DNA from: Azotosporobacter soli | Lineage (GTDB): Bacteria; Bacillota; Negativicutes; SG130 | Direction: 5' to 3' | NCBI RefSeq assembly: GCF_030542965.1 | Contig: NZ_JAUAOA010000004.1 | Coordinates: 1-64,000 of the forward strand | DNA length: 64,000 bases | The notes under the pieces: model-generated | What the model saw: only the letters and a program-made list of their open reading frames with translations | Databases searched by the model: none | What the model was told of the DNA's origin: nothing | Part shown: in pieces, positions 1 through 8,779 of the stretch | How the letters are laid out: every line of letters begins with the position of its first letter | Position numbering within the stretch: the stretch's first letter is position 1 | Made by a program: the position numbers and the translations under genes

Positions 1-33
1 TGAACTGAACCAATAAAAACGGACAATGACAAA

Positions 34-74
34 ACACCCCCAGTTGTAGATAATTAATCTATGACTGGGGGTGT
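34..74 (+). promoter_or_regulatory. Hairpin covering the orfA ribosome binding site
   Basis: An 11-base perfect inverted repeat (ACACCCCCAGT at 34-44 and ACTGGGGGTGT at 64-74) includes the GGGGG ribosome binding site of orfA in its right arm. A transcript reading in from outside the element would carry both arms and hide the site. One starting inside the loop would not. Protection against read-through expression by such hairpins is known for other insertion sequences; here it is inferred. Confidence 0.6.
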
Positions 75-78
75 TCAT

Positions 79-393
79 ATGTCAGGGCAAAGAGGAATAA
101 AACATTTTGGAGAACACATTATTCTCGACGTTCTAAAAATGAAAGAAGAAGGCAAAACGAATCGTGAAATTAGCGAGTTCTATGGATTTAAGGATAAATA
201 CGTAATCAAAGAACTAATCCGAAGACACAACCGAAAACAAAAGATGATTGAATCTGGAATTATTCCACGGAAAAAAGGCAGACCGCCTAAAAGCTATGTT
301 ACCATACAGGATAAAAGAGATAATGAAATCAAGCGTTTAAAGATGGAAAACGAACTATTACGTTCTTTTCTTCAAATCGTTGGAAGGAAGTGA
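79..393 (+). CDS. IS3-family transposase OrfA (HTH protein)
   Basis: Small DNA-binding subunit of an IS3-type transposase, 104 residues from the ATG at 79. That start is preferred over the ATG at 61 because GGGGGTG sits about seven bases upstream. The N-terminal half has the helix-turn-helix pattern (residues about 20-45, with KTNREISEFYGF) that binds the terminal repeats. The C-terminal part (DNEIKRLKMENELLRSFL) looks like the leucine-zipper that pairs OrfA with OrfAB. Its stop overlaps the GTG of orfB by four bases (GTGA), with orfB in the -1 frame. No obvious A6G slippery run is visible, so coupling by re-initiation is as likely as frameshifting. Confidence 0.9.
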   Translation: MSGQRGIKHFGEHIILDVLKMKEEGKTNREISEFYGFKDKYVIKELIRRHNRKQKMIESGIIPRKKGRPPKSYVTIQDKRDNEIKRLKMENELLRSFLQIVGRK

Positions 394-1247
394 GGCCATC
401 TGTAAAATACATGGCAATTTATAAAAACCAAGACAGCTATTCTATCTCTGCAATGTGTGACTTTTTTGATGTATCACGCAGTGGGTACTATGATTTTGTT
501 CATCGCATGAATCAACCGAATCGCAATGAACGAATCGTAGCAGAAATTGCGGTATGCCAAGAAATATCAAAAAGAACGTATGGATATCGAAGGGTTCATT
601 TGTGGCTTCAACAGAATAGAAATATATTTATTGATCCGAAAACCGTTCTTCGCTTAATGAGCAAATATAATTTATTATCTCAAATTCGCCGACGTAAAAA
701 ATACAAGAGAATGCAGCAACAACTTCATAAATATGAAAATCTACTCAATCGTGATTTTGAAGCAACTGCGCCGAATCAGAAATGGGTTACCGACATTTCA
801 TACATCCATACACTCCAAGGAATCCTGTATTTATCAATGATACGCGATGCGTTTGATCGCAGTATTATTGCTTATAAAACAGGAACAGAACAAACTGTAA
901 ATTTAGTTCTTGAAACAATTCGAACTGCCATGAAAAAGGAAAAAGTCACTACAGAGCTGCAACTCCATAGTGACCAAGGGTTTCAATACACTTCACAGGG
1001 GTATTTTAACCTAACTAAAGAGTATGGTATTACACCGTCCATGTCAAGGCGAGGAAATTGTTATGATAACGCATTAGCTGAAAACTTTTTTAGTATTTTG
1101 AAAGCAGAATGCATTTCGAGAATACATCTCAAAACATTTGCAGAGGCTAACGAGGTTATCGATGAGTATATCTATTTTTATAATTTTGAACGCATTCAAC
1201 TAAAAACAAAACTGACACCGTATGAAAAACGATGCCAGTTTGCGTAA
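390..1247 (+). CDS. IS3-family transposase OrfB (DDE integrase)
   Basis: Catalytic subunit of the transposase, 285 residues from a GTG overlapping the orfA stop. An N-terminal HTH_21-like region (residues about 40-95) precedes an rve integrase core. The DDE triad is visible: Asp in WVTDISYIHT, Asp in LHSDQGFQYTS, and Glu in NALAENFFSILKAE. The family's usual NCYDNALAENFF block is intact. The protein ends in the typical YNFERIQLKTKLTPYEK tail. Nothing suggests inactivation, so the element may still be mobile. Confidence 0.94.
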   Translation: MRPSVKYMAIYKNQDSYSISAMCDFFDVSRSGYYDFVHRMNQPNRNERIVAEIAVCQEISKRTYGYRRVHLWLQQNRNIFIDPKTVLRLMSKYNLLSQIRRRKKYKRMQQQLHKYENLLNRDFEATAPNQKWVTDISYIHTLQGILYLSMIRDAFDRSIIAYKTGTEQTVNLVLETIRTAMKKEKVTTELQLHSDQGFQYTSQGYFNLTKEYGITPSMSRRGNCYDNALAENFFSILKAECISRIHLKTFAEANEVIDEYIYFYNFERIQLKTKLTPYEKRCQFA

Positions 1248-1333
1248 TTTAAAGCTATTCTACTTCTGGGCGTTTTATTTTATGTACGTTGTTTCTGGTT
1301 CAGTTCAATAGGAACTGTGGGGTGATCTTCTTT

Positions 1334-4300
1334 TTATTCTTCGTCCCTGTTGACCGGGGCGTCGGTCGTTTTTTTCTTGCGACTGAACTTAGAGGCAAAA
1401 CGTTCCACGACGACAAACAGGACAGGAATCAGGAAGATTCCGAGAACCGTGGCCGCGAGCATGCCGCCGACAACCGCCGTTCCCATCGAATGGCGCGCAC
1501 CGGCGCCGGCGCCGGTTGCAATGGCGAGCGGTACGCAACCCAGGATGAATGCGAACGAAGTCATCAGGATCGGACGCAAGCGCAGTTTCGCTGCTTCAAT
1601 GGCCGCGTCGACGATCGGCATGCCTTTGTCCACACGGACTTTGGCAAACTCGACGATCAAAATGGCATTCTTGGCAGCCAGACCGATCAGCATGACCAGA
1701 CCAATCTGGACATAGACGCTGTTCGCCAACTTAGCGGTCGGCGGTAGGACCCAGTTGTTGATGTGGCAGAGCAGGAAGGAGCCGAACAGGCCGGTCGGAA
1801 CCGATAACAGCACCGCAAACGGGATGCTCCAGCTTTCATAAAGCGCTGCCAGACAGAGGAAGACGAAGAGGATCGCAAAGCCGAAGACAATCGGCGCCCG
1901 TTTGGCGGAGAGTTTTTCTTCGCGGCTTTGATCCGCCCATTCATAACCGAAGGTGCTGGGCAGTGTTTGCGCTGCGACTTCTTCGAGTGCGTTCAGCGCT
2001 TGGCCTGAACTGTAGCCGGGCGCCGGGCTGCCGCCGATTTGTACGGAGCGGAAGCCGTTAAAGCGCTTGATGGCAGTCGGCCCGTTGATTTCATTTGGTT
2101 TGACCAAGGTGTTGAGCGGAACCATCGCTCCATTGCTGCTGCGCACAAAGAAGAAGCGCGTCGCGTCAACATCGGAACGGAACGAAGGATCCGCTTGCAT
2201 GACGACTTTGTAAGTACGGCCGAAACGATTGAAGTCGTTGACTTGCGAACCGCCGAGGAAGGTTTGCAGGGCGCCGAAGACATCGCTGGTCGGAACGCCG
2301 AGTTTCGCTGCCTTTTCACGGTCGACTTCAAAACGGTAGGCCGGAGTGTCGGTACGGAAGGTAGAGTAGATCATGCCGATTTCAGGCCGTTTGCGGGCCT
2401 CGGCAAGAAATTGCTGCGTTGTGGTATTGAGTTCATCGATGCTGCCGCCGCCTTTGTCCTGCAGCATCAGCGTAAAGCCGCCTAAGCTGCCGACGCCCGG
2501 CAATGCCGGAGGATTAAAGGCGAGGACATTTGCTTCCGGCGTCATAAAACCGGCGCCGAACGTGCTGCGGATAAAGTTGGCAAGGCCAAGATCCGCCGTC
2601 GTACGTTCAGACCAGGGTTTCAAACCGGTGAAGATGATCGCCGAGTTTGGTTTAATTGCTCCGACCATGATGTCATAGCCGGTGATGACGATCGTGTCCT
2701 GAACGCCCGGCATCGCGCGGATGCCTGCGGCAACTTTGTTTGCCACCGCGCGGGTGCGGTCCATATTGGCCGCTTCCGGCAAAGCAATTGTGGTGATGTA
2801 ATAGCCTTGGTCTTCGTCGGGGACGAAGGTGGTGGGCAGTGCCTGGAACAAGGCTCCGGTCAGGATGACCAGTACGAGAAGAAGAAGCAGGCTGAGCTTG
2901 GAGCGGCGGATGAAGCCGCCGACGCTGCCGCCGTATTTCTCCGTCATGTTGTCAAACCAAGTGTTAAAACGGTCGAAGAAACGACCCAGCCAGCCGGAAT
3001 GAGCGTTCGGATCGTGCGCTTTCAGAATCAGCGTGCAGAGGGCAGGCGTCAGCGAAAGCGCGACAATCGCGGATAGCGCCATCGAAACGGCGATCGTTAA
3101 AGCGAACTGCTTGTACAATACGCCGACGGTTCCGCCCATAAACGCGACCGGAATGAACACCGAGGCCAGTACGAAGGCGATCGCGACGACAGGGCCCGAC
3201 ACTTCGGACATGGCGCGGATCGTCGCCGCACGCGGGTTGAGCCCGGTATGGCGCATATGGTGTTCGACCGCCTCGACGACGACGATCGCATCATCGACGA
3301 CAAGGCCGATCGCGAGAACCATCGCGAACAGCGTCAGCGTGTTGATCGAAAAGCCGAGAAGCAAAAATGCTCCCATCGTGCCGACCAACGAGACGGGGAT
3401 CGCGAGCATCGGAATCAGCGTGGCCCGCCAGCTTTGCAGGAAGAGGAAGACGATGAAGAGAACCAGAAGTAGCGCCTCTGCGAACGTCTTGACGACTTCA
3501 TCCAGCGATTCTTTTACGAATTTGGTGTTGTCGACGACATATTTGACCTGCATATCGGCAGGAAAGTGCTTGGCGGCATTGTCAATCGAGGCGCGAACCT
3601 TGTTGACCGTATCGAGCGCGTTGGCGTCCGGCGTCAGTTGAACGCCGAAAGTGACCGATTCATGTCCGTTGACGTCACTGTAGTACAGATAGTCTTTGCC
3701 GGCCATCTCGACGCGCGCGACGTCGCCGAGGCGGACGAATGAACCGTCAGGCTGCGCCCGAACCATAATCTTTTCAAACTCCGCCGGTTCGGCCAGACGG
3801 CCTTTGACCTGTGCGGTCATTTGAAACTCCTGGCCGGGACTCGAAGGCTGCTGGCCGATCGTGCCGGCAGGGGCTTGGAGATTCTGTGCTTTGATCGCAT
3901 TGGAAATATCATTGGAGGTAATGCTCAGGCGAGCCATCTTGTCCGGCTGCAACCAGATGCGCATCCCGAAGTCGGAACCATATTCCATGACGTTGCCGAC
4001 GCCTTTGATGCGTTTGAGGTCTTCGACGATGTTGATGCTGCCGTAGTTTTTCATGAAGACGCTGTCATAGGTCCCTTTTTCGGACCAGAGTGAAAAATAA
4101 AGGATCGTATCGGGAGAAACTTTCTTCGTCACGACGCCGTTATTCATAACTTCCGTCGGCAGCTGTGCGCTGGCCTGCGAGACGCGGTTTTGCGTCTGGA
4201 CGGATGCGATATCACCGTCTTTGCCAAGTTCAAACTTGACGCTCATGCTGTACTGACCGTTGTCGGAGCTGGTCGACTGCATTGCGACCATGTCTTCTAC

Positions 4301-4513
4301 GCCATTGACCTGCATTTCGATCAATTGGGCGATCGACTGTTCTACGACTTCCGCATTGGCACCGTTGTAGCTGGTGCTGACGCTGATGTTAGGCGGCGTG
4401 ATCTGCGGATATTGCGCGATCGGCAGTGTGAAAGCGGCGATCAGGCCGCCGATGACGATGAAGATGGATAAGACGATGGCGAAGATCGGACGTTTGATAA
4501 AAAAGTTGGCCAT
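1334..4513 (-). CDS. RND multidrug efflux transporter, AcrB/MexB (HAE1) type
   Basis: Inner-membrane proton/drug antiporter, 1059 residues, about the length of AcrB. It begins MANFFIKRPIFAIV with the first transmembrane helix, followed by the large periplasmic loop and a second, duplicated half. The proton-relay residues are present: Asp407-Asp408 in LVVDDAIVVVEA, and Lys948 in AAKNAILIVEFA (Lys940 in AcrB). It follows the membrane fusion gene by 11 bases, so the two are one operon under the TetR gene upstream. No outer-membrane TolC gene is visible: the IS3 element lies 26 bases after the stop codon, and a TolC gene may lie beyond it or elsewhere. Substrates cannot be read from the sequence. 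Confidence 0.96.
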   Translation of the reverse strand: MANFFIKRPIFAIVLSIFIVIGGLIAAFTLPIAQYPQITPPNISVSTSYNGANAEVVEQSIAQLIEMQVNGVEDMVAMQSTSSDNGQYSMSVKFELGKDGDIASVQTQNRVSQASAQLPTEVMNNGVVTKKVSPDTILYFSLWSEKGTYDSVFMKNYGSINIVEDLKRIKGVGNVMEYGSDFGMRIWLQPDKMARLSITSNDISNAIKAQNLQAPAGTIGQQPSSPGQEFQMTAQVKGRLAEPAEFEKIMVRAQPDGSFVRLGDVARVEMAGKDYLYYSDVNGHESVTFGVQLTPDANALDTVNKVRASIDNAAKHFPADMQVKYVVDNTKFVKESLDEVVKTFAEALLLVLFIVFLFLQSWRATLIPMLAIPVSLVGTMGAFLLLGFSINTLTLFAMVLAIGLVVDDAIVVVEAVEHHMRHTGLNPRAATIRAMSEVSGPVVAIAFVLASVFIPVAFMGGTVGVLYKQFALTIAVSMALSAIVALSLTPALCTLILKAHDPNAHSGWLGRFFDRFNTWFDNMTEKYGGSVGGFIRRSKLSLLLLLVLVILTGALFQALPTTFVPDEDQGYYITTIALPEAANMDRTRAVANKVAAGIRAMPGVQDTIVITGYDIMVGAIKPNSAIIFTGLKPWSERTTADLGLANFIRSTFGAGFMTPEANVLAFNPPALPGVGSLGGFTLMLQDKGGGSIDELNTTTQQFLAEARKRPEIGMIYSTFRTDTPAYRFEVDREKAAKLGVPTSDVFGALQTFLGGSQVNDFNRFGRTYKVVMQADPSFRSDVDATRFFFVRSSNGAMVPLNTLVKPNEINGPTAIKRFNGFRSVQIGGSPAPGYSSGQALNALEEVAAQTLPSTFGYEWADQSREEKLSAKRAPIVFGFAILFVFLCLAALYESWSIPFAVLLSVPTGLFGSFLLCHINNWVLPPTAKLANSVYVQIGLVMLIGLAAKNAILIVEFAKVRVDKGMPIVDAAIEAAKLRLRPILMTSFAFILGCVPLAIATGAGAGARHSMGTAVVGGMLAATVLGIFLIPVLFVVVERFASKFSRKKKTTDAPVNRDEE

Positions 4514-4524
4514 CGGACCACCTC

Positions 4525-5691
4525 CTATTTCTTAGCCGGCAGTTGCAGCTCTTCGAGTTGCATGATGACAACCTGAAGCGGAGTTCCCGGCGGCGTTTTC
4601 ATAAAGCCTTCGACGATGACCGTGTCGGCGGCGGTCAGACCTTCTTCGATGACGACCATATTGCCGACTTTAGGTCCCAATTTGACGGGGCGGCTTTCGG
4701 CCTTATCCTCAGCGCCGACTACCGTGACAAAATTCTTGCCAAGCAGTTCCTGGATGGCGCGCTGTGGAACCAAGAGCGCTCCCTGGCGCATTTCACCATT
4801 GGCGCGGATGCGCGCGAACATGCCCGGAACCAGCATTTTTTGCGGGTTATCGAACAGCGCTTTGATCGTCAGCGTACCGGTCTCCTGCGATAAGCCGCGG
4901 TCGACCTGGTCGATGTGGCCTTTGATCGGATAGACGCTGCCGTCGCTGAGCACCAGATCAAGGTTAAGACCTAAGATGCCGGTCGCATTGTCCGGTATCT
5001 GGTGCGCGAACTGGATGTATTCGTTTTCACTTACACTGAAACGAACGCGGATCGGATCGACCGAGGATACGGTGGCCAGAACGGTGGTACCGGCCTGGAC
5101 GAAGCTGCCGACGCTCAGATCGGTGATATCGATGCGTCCGTCGAGCGGCGAAGTGATGACCGTATCGGACAGGTCAAGCTGGGCTTGTTGGACCAAAGCC
5201 TGGTTGGCTTCGACCTGCGCCGCGTACTGATTGGCTTCGGCGACCGCATTGTCGAGCGTTTGCTGTGAAACCGCCTGTTGGTTGTAAAGTGACTGATAAC
5301 GGTCCACGTCGCGGCGACTGCGGCTAAGTGCGGCAGATGCCTGAGCGACCGTCGCCTGGCGATTTAAAAGCGCCGTATCGTATTGACGGCGGTCGATGGT
5401 AAAGAGCGGCTGTCCTTTATAGACGGTCGCTCCGCCGGCTACCATCTTCGCGACGATGTTGCCGGAAACGCGCGCCTGCACCTTGACTTCATCTTTGGCT
5501 TCTACCTGACCGACAAATTCATAAGCGACAGGCGTATCTTTCTGCATGACCTGCATCGCTTTGACCTGCACGGCTTGCGGCGCTTTACCGGCCTGTTGGC
5601 CACTGCAGCCTGCCAACAGGCTGGTCGCCAAGAGTGCGGCTAGAATTCCCGCAGTGAGGCGGTTTTTTTTCATCGGGTGATTTGTTAACAT
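4525..5691 (-). CDS. RND efflux periplasmic adaptor (membrane fusion protein), lipoprotein
   Basis: AcrA/MexA-type adaptor joining the RND pump to an outer-membrane channel. The N-terminus has a signal peptide with lipobox LLAGCS, so the mature protein is probably anchored by Cys. The barrel-sandwich/lipoyl halves (FVGQVEAKDEVKVQARVSG and SPLDGRIDITD) flank a coiled-coil hairpin rich in Gln and Ala (TVAQASAALSRSRRDVDRYQ). A beta-barrel and a membrane-proximal domain follow. I chose the ATG at 5691 (388 residues, starting MLTNHPMKKN) because a GAGGA site sits seven bases upstream. The longer reading frame would use a TTG at 5727 overlapping the tetR stop. Confidence 0.94.
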   Translation of the reverse strand: MLTNHPMKKNRLTAGILAALLATSLLAGCSGQQAGKAPQAVQVKAMQVMQKDTPVAYEFVGQVEAKDEVKVQARVSGNIVAKMVAGGATVYKGQPLFTIDRRQYDTALLNRQATVAQASAALSRSRRDVDRYQSLYNQQAVSQQTLDNAVAEANQYAAQVEANQALVQQAQLDLSDTVITSPLDGRIDITDLSVGSFVQAGTTVLATVSSVDPIRVRFSVSENEYIQFAHQIPDNATGILGLNLDLVLSDGSVYPIKGHIDQVDRGLSQETGTLTIKALFDNPQKMLVPGMFARIRANGEMRQGALLVPQRAIQELLGKNFVTVVGAEDKAESRPVKLGPKVGNMVVIEEGLTAADTVIVEGFMKTPPGTPLQVVIMQLEELQLPAKK

Positions 5692-5723
5692 GGGCATTCC
5701 TCGCTTTCTGCAGCCGCCCTCTT

Positions 5724-6308
5724 TCAACGAGGACAGTCCTGCTTTTGATCGGCAACAATACCGAACAGAATTACATCAGTGACATAGGAAATCATGTCAG
5801 GGAGGTTGAGCTTGTGCAGCAAAAGAAAATCGTAGTCGAACATTTCTGCCAGAGCGCCTTTTAAAATTTTACGCAAGGCGGGCAGATTCAGAGGGCGGAA
5901 ATAACCGCTGGCCATTCCGGCCGCTAGGAGTTCTTCGACCAAACGCCACATGTCGTCAAAACAATTCTCCTTTTCCTGCCAGAGTTCAGGCATATGACGC
6001 TTAATGTCAATGGCGATCCGGGCGTCTTCCTGTCCGAGAGAAGGAAAGAGCGTTTGCTGGAGCGTCAAAATCGTCTTTATCTTATCGATAAGACTTAAGC
6101 TGTCATCATTCATGACTCGCTGGCGTTGCATCCGGAGATCATTTAGGACAAGGTGTAAGATTTCCGAAATGATTGCATCTTTGCTGGAAAAGGATTCATA
6201 CAGCGTCCGCTTACTGACGCCGAGGCGGCGTGCCAGATCGCTCATCGTGAATTTAAGACCCTGCAAATGCATTTCGGAAAGGGCTGCATTTATAATTCGC
6301 GTTTTAAT
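5724..6308 (-). CDS. TetR-family transcriptional regulator of the RND operon
   Basis: DNA-binding repressor, about 194 residues if it starts at the ATT at 6306-6308, with a C-terminal ligand-binding part. The helix-turn-helix is clear (MSDLARRLGVSKRTLYESFSS). It is the first gene of the minus-strand efflux operon. The start is odd: the only site matching family length follows GGGAGG by nine bases and would be ATT. The next in-frame ATG is at Met within SEMHLQG, which would cut into the first helix. The open frame runs further upstream, but those codons overlap the uppP promoter and do not look like a TetR protein. Confidence 0.88.
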   Translation of the reverse strand: MKTRIINAALSEMHLQGLKFTMSDLARRLGVSKRTLYESFSSKDAIISEILHLVLNDLRMQRQRVMNDDSLSLIDKIKTILTLQQTLFPSLGQEDARIAIDIKRHMPELWQEKENCFDDMWRLVEELLAAGMASGYFRPLNLPALRKILKGALAEMFDYDFLLLHKLNLPDMISYVTDVILFGIVADQKQDCPR

Positions 6309-6342
6309 AAGGCAACACCTCCCTAAATAGAAGAAAAACCCA

Positions 6343-6368
6343 GGTACTATTTTAGTACTACCAGTACC
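6343..6368. promoter_or_regulatory. Candidate TetR operator
   Basis: A 26-base inverted repeat GGTACT-N14-AGTACC has a second palindrome TAGTACTA in its centre (6353-6360). It lies between the tetR start and the uppP promoter, where an autoregulated TetR protein would bind. Assigning it to this regulator is inference. Confidence 0.5.
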
Positions 6369-6420
6369 AATGCTATCATTAACAGCAAGGGCTGTCAATG
6401 ATAACGATGCCTCATAAGCA

Positions 6421-6449
6421 TTGCACCAAGCGACTAAATTCGATATAAT
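6421..6449 (+). promoter_or_regulatory. Sigma-A type promoter for uppP
   Basis: TTGCAC (6421-6426) and TATAAT (6444-6449) are separated by 17 bases, a near-consensus vegetative promoter about 60 bases before the uppP start. Confidence 0.7.
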
Positions 6450-6510
6450 GGAAACGTTTTTAAAAATGACCTGCCGTGCGCGGCAGACAAGGGGAAAAGG
6501 AGCAGATAAG

Positions 6511-7329
6511 ATGTTGTGGTTTATCGCAATCGTATTAGGCATTGTGCAGGGGCTTGGTGAGTTTTTGCCGATATCAAGTTCGGCGCATTTGATCATCGTT
6601 CGTTGGCTGTTTGAGTGGGATCCTCTGATTCGCCAGGGCGGCGAGAATATTGATATTGCGCTTGACGTGGCGCTGCATGTCGGGACGCTGGTCGCGGTGC
6701 TGATTTACTTCTTCCGGGACTGGCTGCAGCTGTTGTTGGGCGGTCTGACGCAGGGCCTGAAAACGCGTGACGGAAAAATGTTTTGGTATCTGGTCGCGGC
6801 GACGATACCGGGCGGCGTGGCCGGTTTGCTGTTGGAGTCGAAGATCGATCAGCTCTTTCGTTCGCAGCCGCTGATTATTGCCGGCGGTATGGCGCTGATG
6901 GGCGTGGTGCTTTATTTCGTCGATAAGACGGTCGCACAGCGCATTTCCTTTGAACGGATCGGATTTAAAGAAGCGATGCTGATCGGCACATCGCAGGCGC
7001 TGGCGCTGATTCCGGGCGTTTCCCGTTCCGGGATCACGATGACGACCGCGCGGATGATGGGTTTTTCGCGCGAAGCGGCGGCGAAGTTTTCTTTCTTGCT
7101 GGCGACGCCGATCATTGGCGGCGCGGCGCTTAAACATACGCCGGATATCATCCATAATATCGCCAATCCGCTCTTTCTTGTCGGATCGCTGACTTCGGCG
7201 ATCGTCGGCCTGTTTTGCATTAGCTTCCTATTAAAATATCTACAGCGTCATAATTTTGCGATCTTTGCCCTCTATCGCCTGGCGATGGCGGCGCTGATCG
7301 TCGTCGTGTACTATCTGCGCGGCGCATAA
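6511..7329 (+). CDS. uppP: Undecaprenyl-diphosphatase UppP (BacA)
   Basis: Integral membrane phosphatase that regenerates undecaprenyl phosphate for cell-wall synthesis; high dosage gives bacitracin resistance. 272 residues, the usual family length, with about eight hydrophobic helices. The two active-site blocks are present: LGEFLPISSSAHLII near residue 15 and PGVSRSGITMTTARMMG in the second half. The ATG at 6511 is preferred to upstream codons because AAAAGGAG lies eight bases before it. It is transcribed alone, divergently from the efflux operon, and ends at a strong terminator. Confidence 0.96.
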   Translation: MLWFIAIVLGIVQGLGEFLPISSSAHLIIVRWLFEWDPLIRQGGENIDIALDVALHVGTLVAVLIYFFRDWLQLLLGGLTQGLKTRDGKMFWYLVAATIPGGVAGLLLESKIDQLFRSQPLIIAGGMALMGVVLYFVDKTVAQRISFERIGFKEAMLIGTSQALALIPGVSRSGITMTTARMMGFSREAAAKFSFLLATPIIGGAALKHTPDIIHNIANPLFLVGSLTSAIVGLFCISFLLKYLQRHNFAIFALYRLAMAALIVVVYYLRGA

Positions 7330-7340
7330 GGGTAAAATGA

Positions 7341-7372
7341 AAGACCTGCAGCATTTGCTGCAGGTCTTTTTT
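7341..7372. terminator. Bidirectional terminator between uppP and dapL
   Basis: A 13-base perfect stem (AAGACCTGCAGCA with its complement, two-base loop) is followed by TTTTTT on the plus strand, with a weaker T-rich tract on the other. It separates two convergent genes. Confidence 0.85.
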
Positions 7373-7380
7373 ACGCGTGA

Positions 7381-8613
7381 TTATAGCTTCAAGCGCGTCT
7401 TGATGCGTTCGACGGCGGCCAGTGTGTTCTCGCGGTTGCCGAAGGCGGTCAGGCGGAAATAGCCTTCGCCGGCAGGTCCGAAACCGGTGCCCGGCGTGCC
7501 GACGATATTCGCTTCGATCAGCAGTTTGTCGAAGAACGACCAGGAATCGAGGCCGCCCGGCGTTTTCAGCCAGATGTAAGGCGCATTTACGCCGCCGAAT
7601 ACTTGAAGACCCAAGCCAGCAAGGCCTTCGCGGATGATTTTGGCGTTGGCCATGTAATAGGCGACCATTTCTTTGACCTGCGCTTTACCGGCTGGTGAGT
7701 AGATCGCCTCCGCACCGCGCTGGATGATGTAAGGAACGCCGTTGAATTTGGTGGTGTGGCGGCGATTCCATAATTTGTTCAGCGAATGCGTTTCGCCGCT
7801 TGCGGTCTTGGCGGTAACGCTCTTCGGCACGACCGTGTAAGCGCAGCGCGTGCCGGTGAAGCCCGCCGTTTTCGAGAAAGAGCGGAATTCGATTGCCACT
7901 TCGTTTGCGCCTTCGATTTCATAAATGCTGTGCGGTACATCGTTTTCCTGGATATAGGATTCATAGGCGGAGTCGAATAAGATGACGGCGCCGTTTGTTT
8001 TTGCGTAGTCGACCCACTTTTTCAGTTCGCTGCGCGAGAGGGTCGTTCCGGTCGGGTTATTGGGGACGCAAAGATAGATGATATCGACTTTTTGCGTCGG
8101 CAGGGCGGGAATGAAATTGTTTTCCGCGTTGCAGGGCAGATAGACTACTTTTTCGAAGATGCCGTTGTTGTATTCGCCGGTGCGGCCTGCCATAACATTG
8201 GTGTCGAGGTAGACCGGATAAACAGGGTCGGTGATCGCGACGACGTTGTCGACGCCAAAAACTTCCTGGATGTTGCCGACATCGCTTTTCGAACCGTCGC
8301 TGACGAAGACTTCATCCATTTCAATTTTGACGCCGCGTGGCGCATAATCGTTCTCGATGATCGCCTTGAGCAAAAAGTCATAGCCCTGTTCCGGGCCGTA
8401 GCCGCGGAATGTTTCCGGCGCGCCCATTTCATCGACGGCCTTGTGCATCGCCTCTAACGAAGCGGCCGGCAACGGCAACGTGACGTCGCCGATGCCAAGG
8501 CGGATTATATCGGCAGTCGGATTTTCGCTTTTGAATTTAGCGACCCGGCGGGCGATTTCGGCAAAGAGATAGCTGCCGGGAAGTTTTAGGTAGTTTTCAT
8601 TCAGTAAAGCCAT
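7381..8613 (-). CDS. dapL: LL-diaminopimelate aminotransferase
   Basis: PLP enzyme converting tetrahydrodipicolinate directly to LL-diaminopimelate, a shortcut in lysine and peptidoglycan synthesis. 410 residues, as usual for DapL. The N-terminal signature [11 protein letters not shown] and [10 protein letters not shown] are typical of the family. The PLP-binding lysine lies in [15 protein letters not shown], and the cofactor-binding [12 protein letters not shown] motif is present. AAGGAGG stands 12 bases before the ATG. It is monocistronic. DapL rather than the succinylase or acetylase route fits a Firmicute of this kind. Confidence 0.96.
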   Translation of the reverse strand: MALLNENYLKLPGSYLFAEIARRVAKFKSENPTADIIRLGIGDVTLPLPAASLEAMHKAVDEMGAPETFRGYGPEQGYDFLLKAIIENDYAPRGVKIEMDEVFVSDGSKSDVGNIQEVFGVDNVVAITDPVYPVYLDTNVMAGRTGEYNNGIFEKVVYLPCNAENNFIPALPTQKVDIIYLCVPNNPTGTTLSRSELKKWVDYAKTNGAVILFDSAYESYIQENDVPHSIYEIEGANEVAIEFRSFSKTAGFTGTRCAYTVVPKSVTAKTASGETHSLNKLWNRRHTTKFNGVPYIIQRGAEAIYSPAGKAQVKEMVAYYMANAKIIREGLAGLGLQVFGGVNAPYIWLKTPGGLDSWSFFDKLLIEANIVGTPGTGFGPAGEGYFRLTAFGNRENTLAAVERIKTRLKL

Positions 8614-8779
8614 AGTGAAAAAGTTCCTCCTTGATAATTGCTGTTAATCTATGTTCTATTAGACTAGAGAGAGAAAGTTTCCTGCCTGTTGAAAAAAAAG
8701 TTAGCAATAAATTATCGATTTGCTAGTCAGTAAAAGACAAAATTGGTAGAATGAGAGGGAGTACAGAGGAGGGGCGTAA

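Larger units (their letters stand above)
1..1307 (+). mobile_element. IS3-family insertion sequence (apparently complete)
   Basis: The left end TGAACTGAACCA (1-12) is matched by its reverse complement TGGTTCAGTTCA at 1296-1307, and weaker matching continues inward for about another 12 bases. Between the ends lie two overlapping genes, an HTH protein and a DDE integrase, as in the IS3 family. The window begins exactly at the left terminal base, so the left target duplication cannot be seen; this may be a contig edge at a repeated element. The right end lies only 26 bases from the stop codon of the RND pump gene. Confidence 0.93.
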
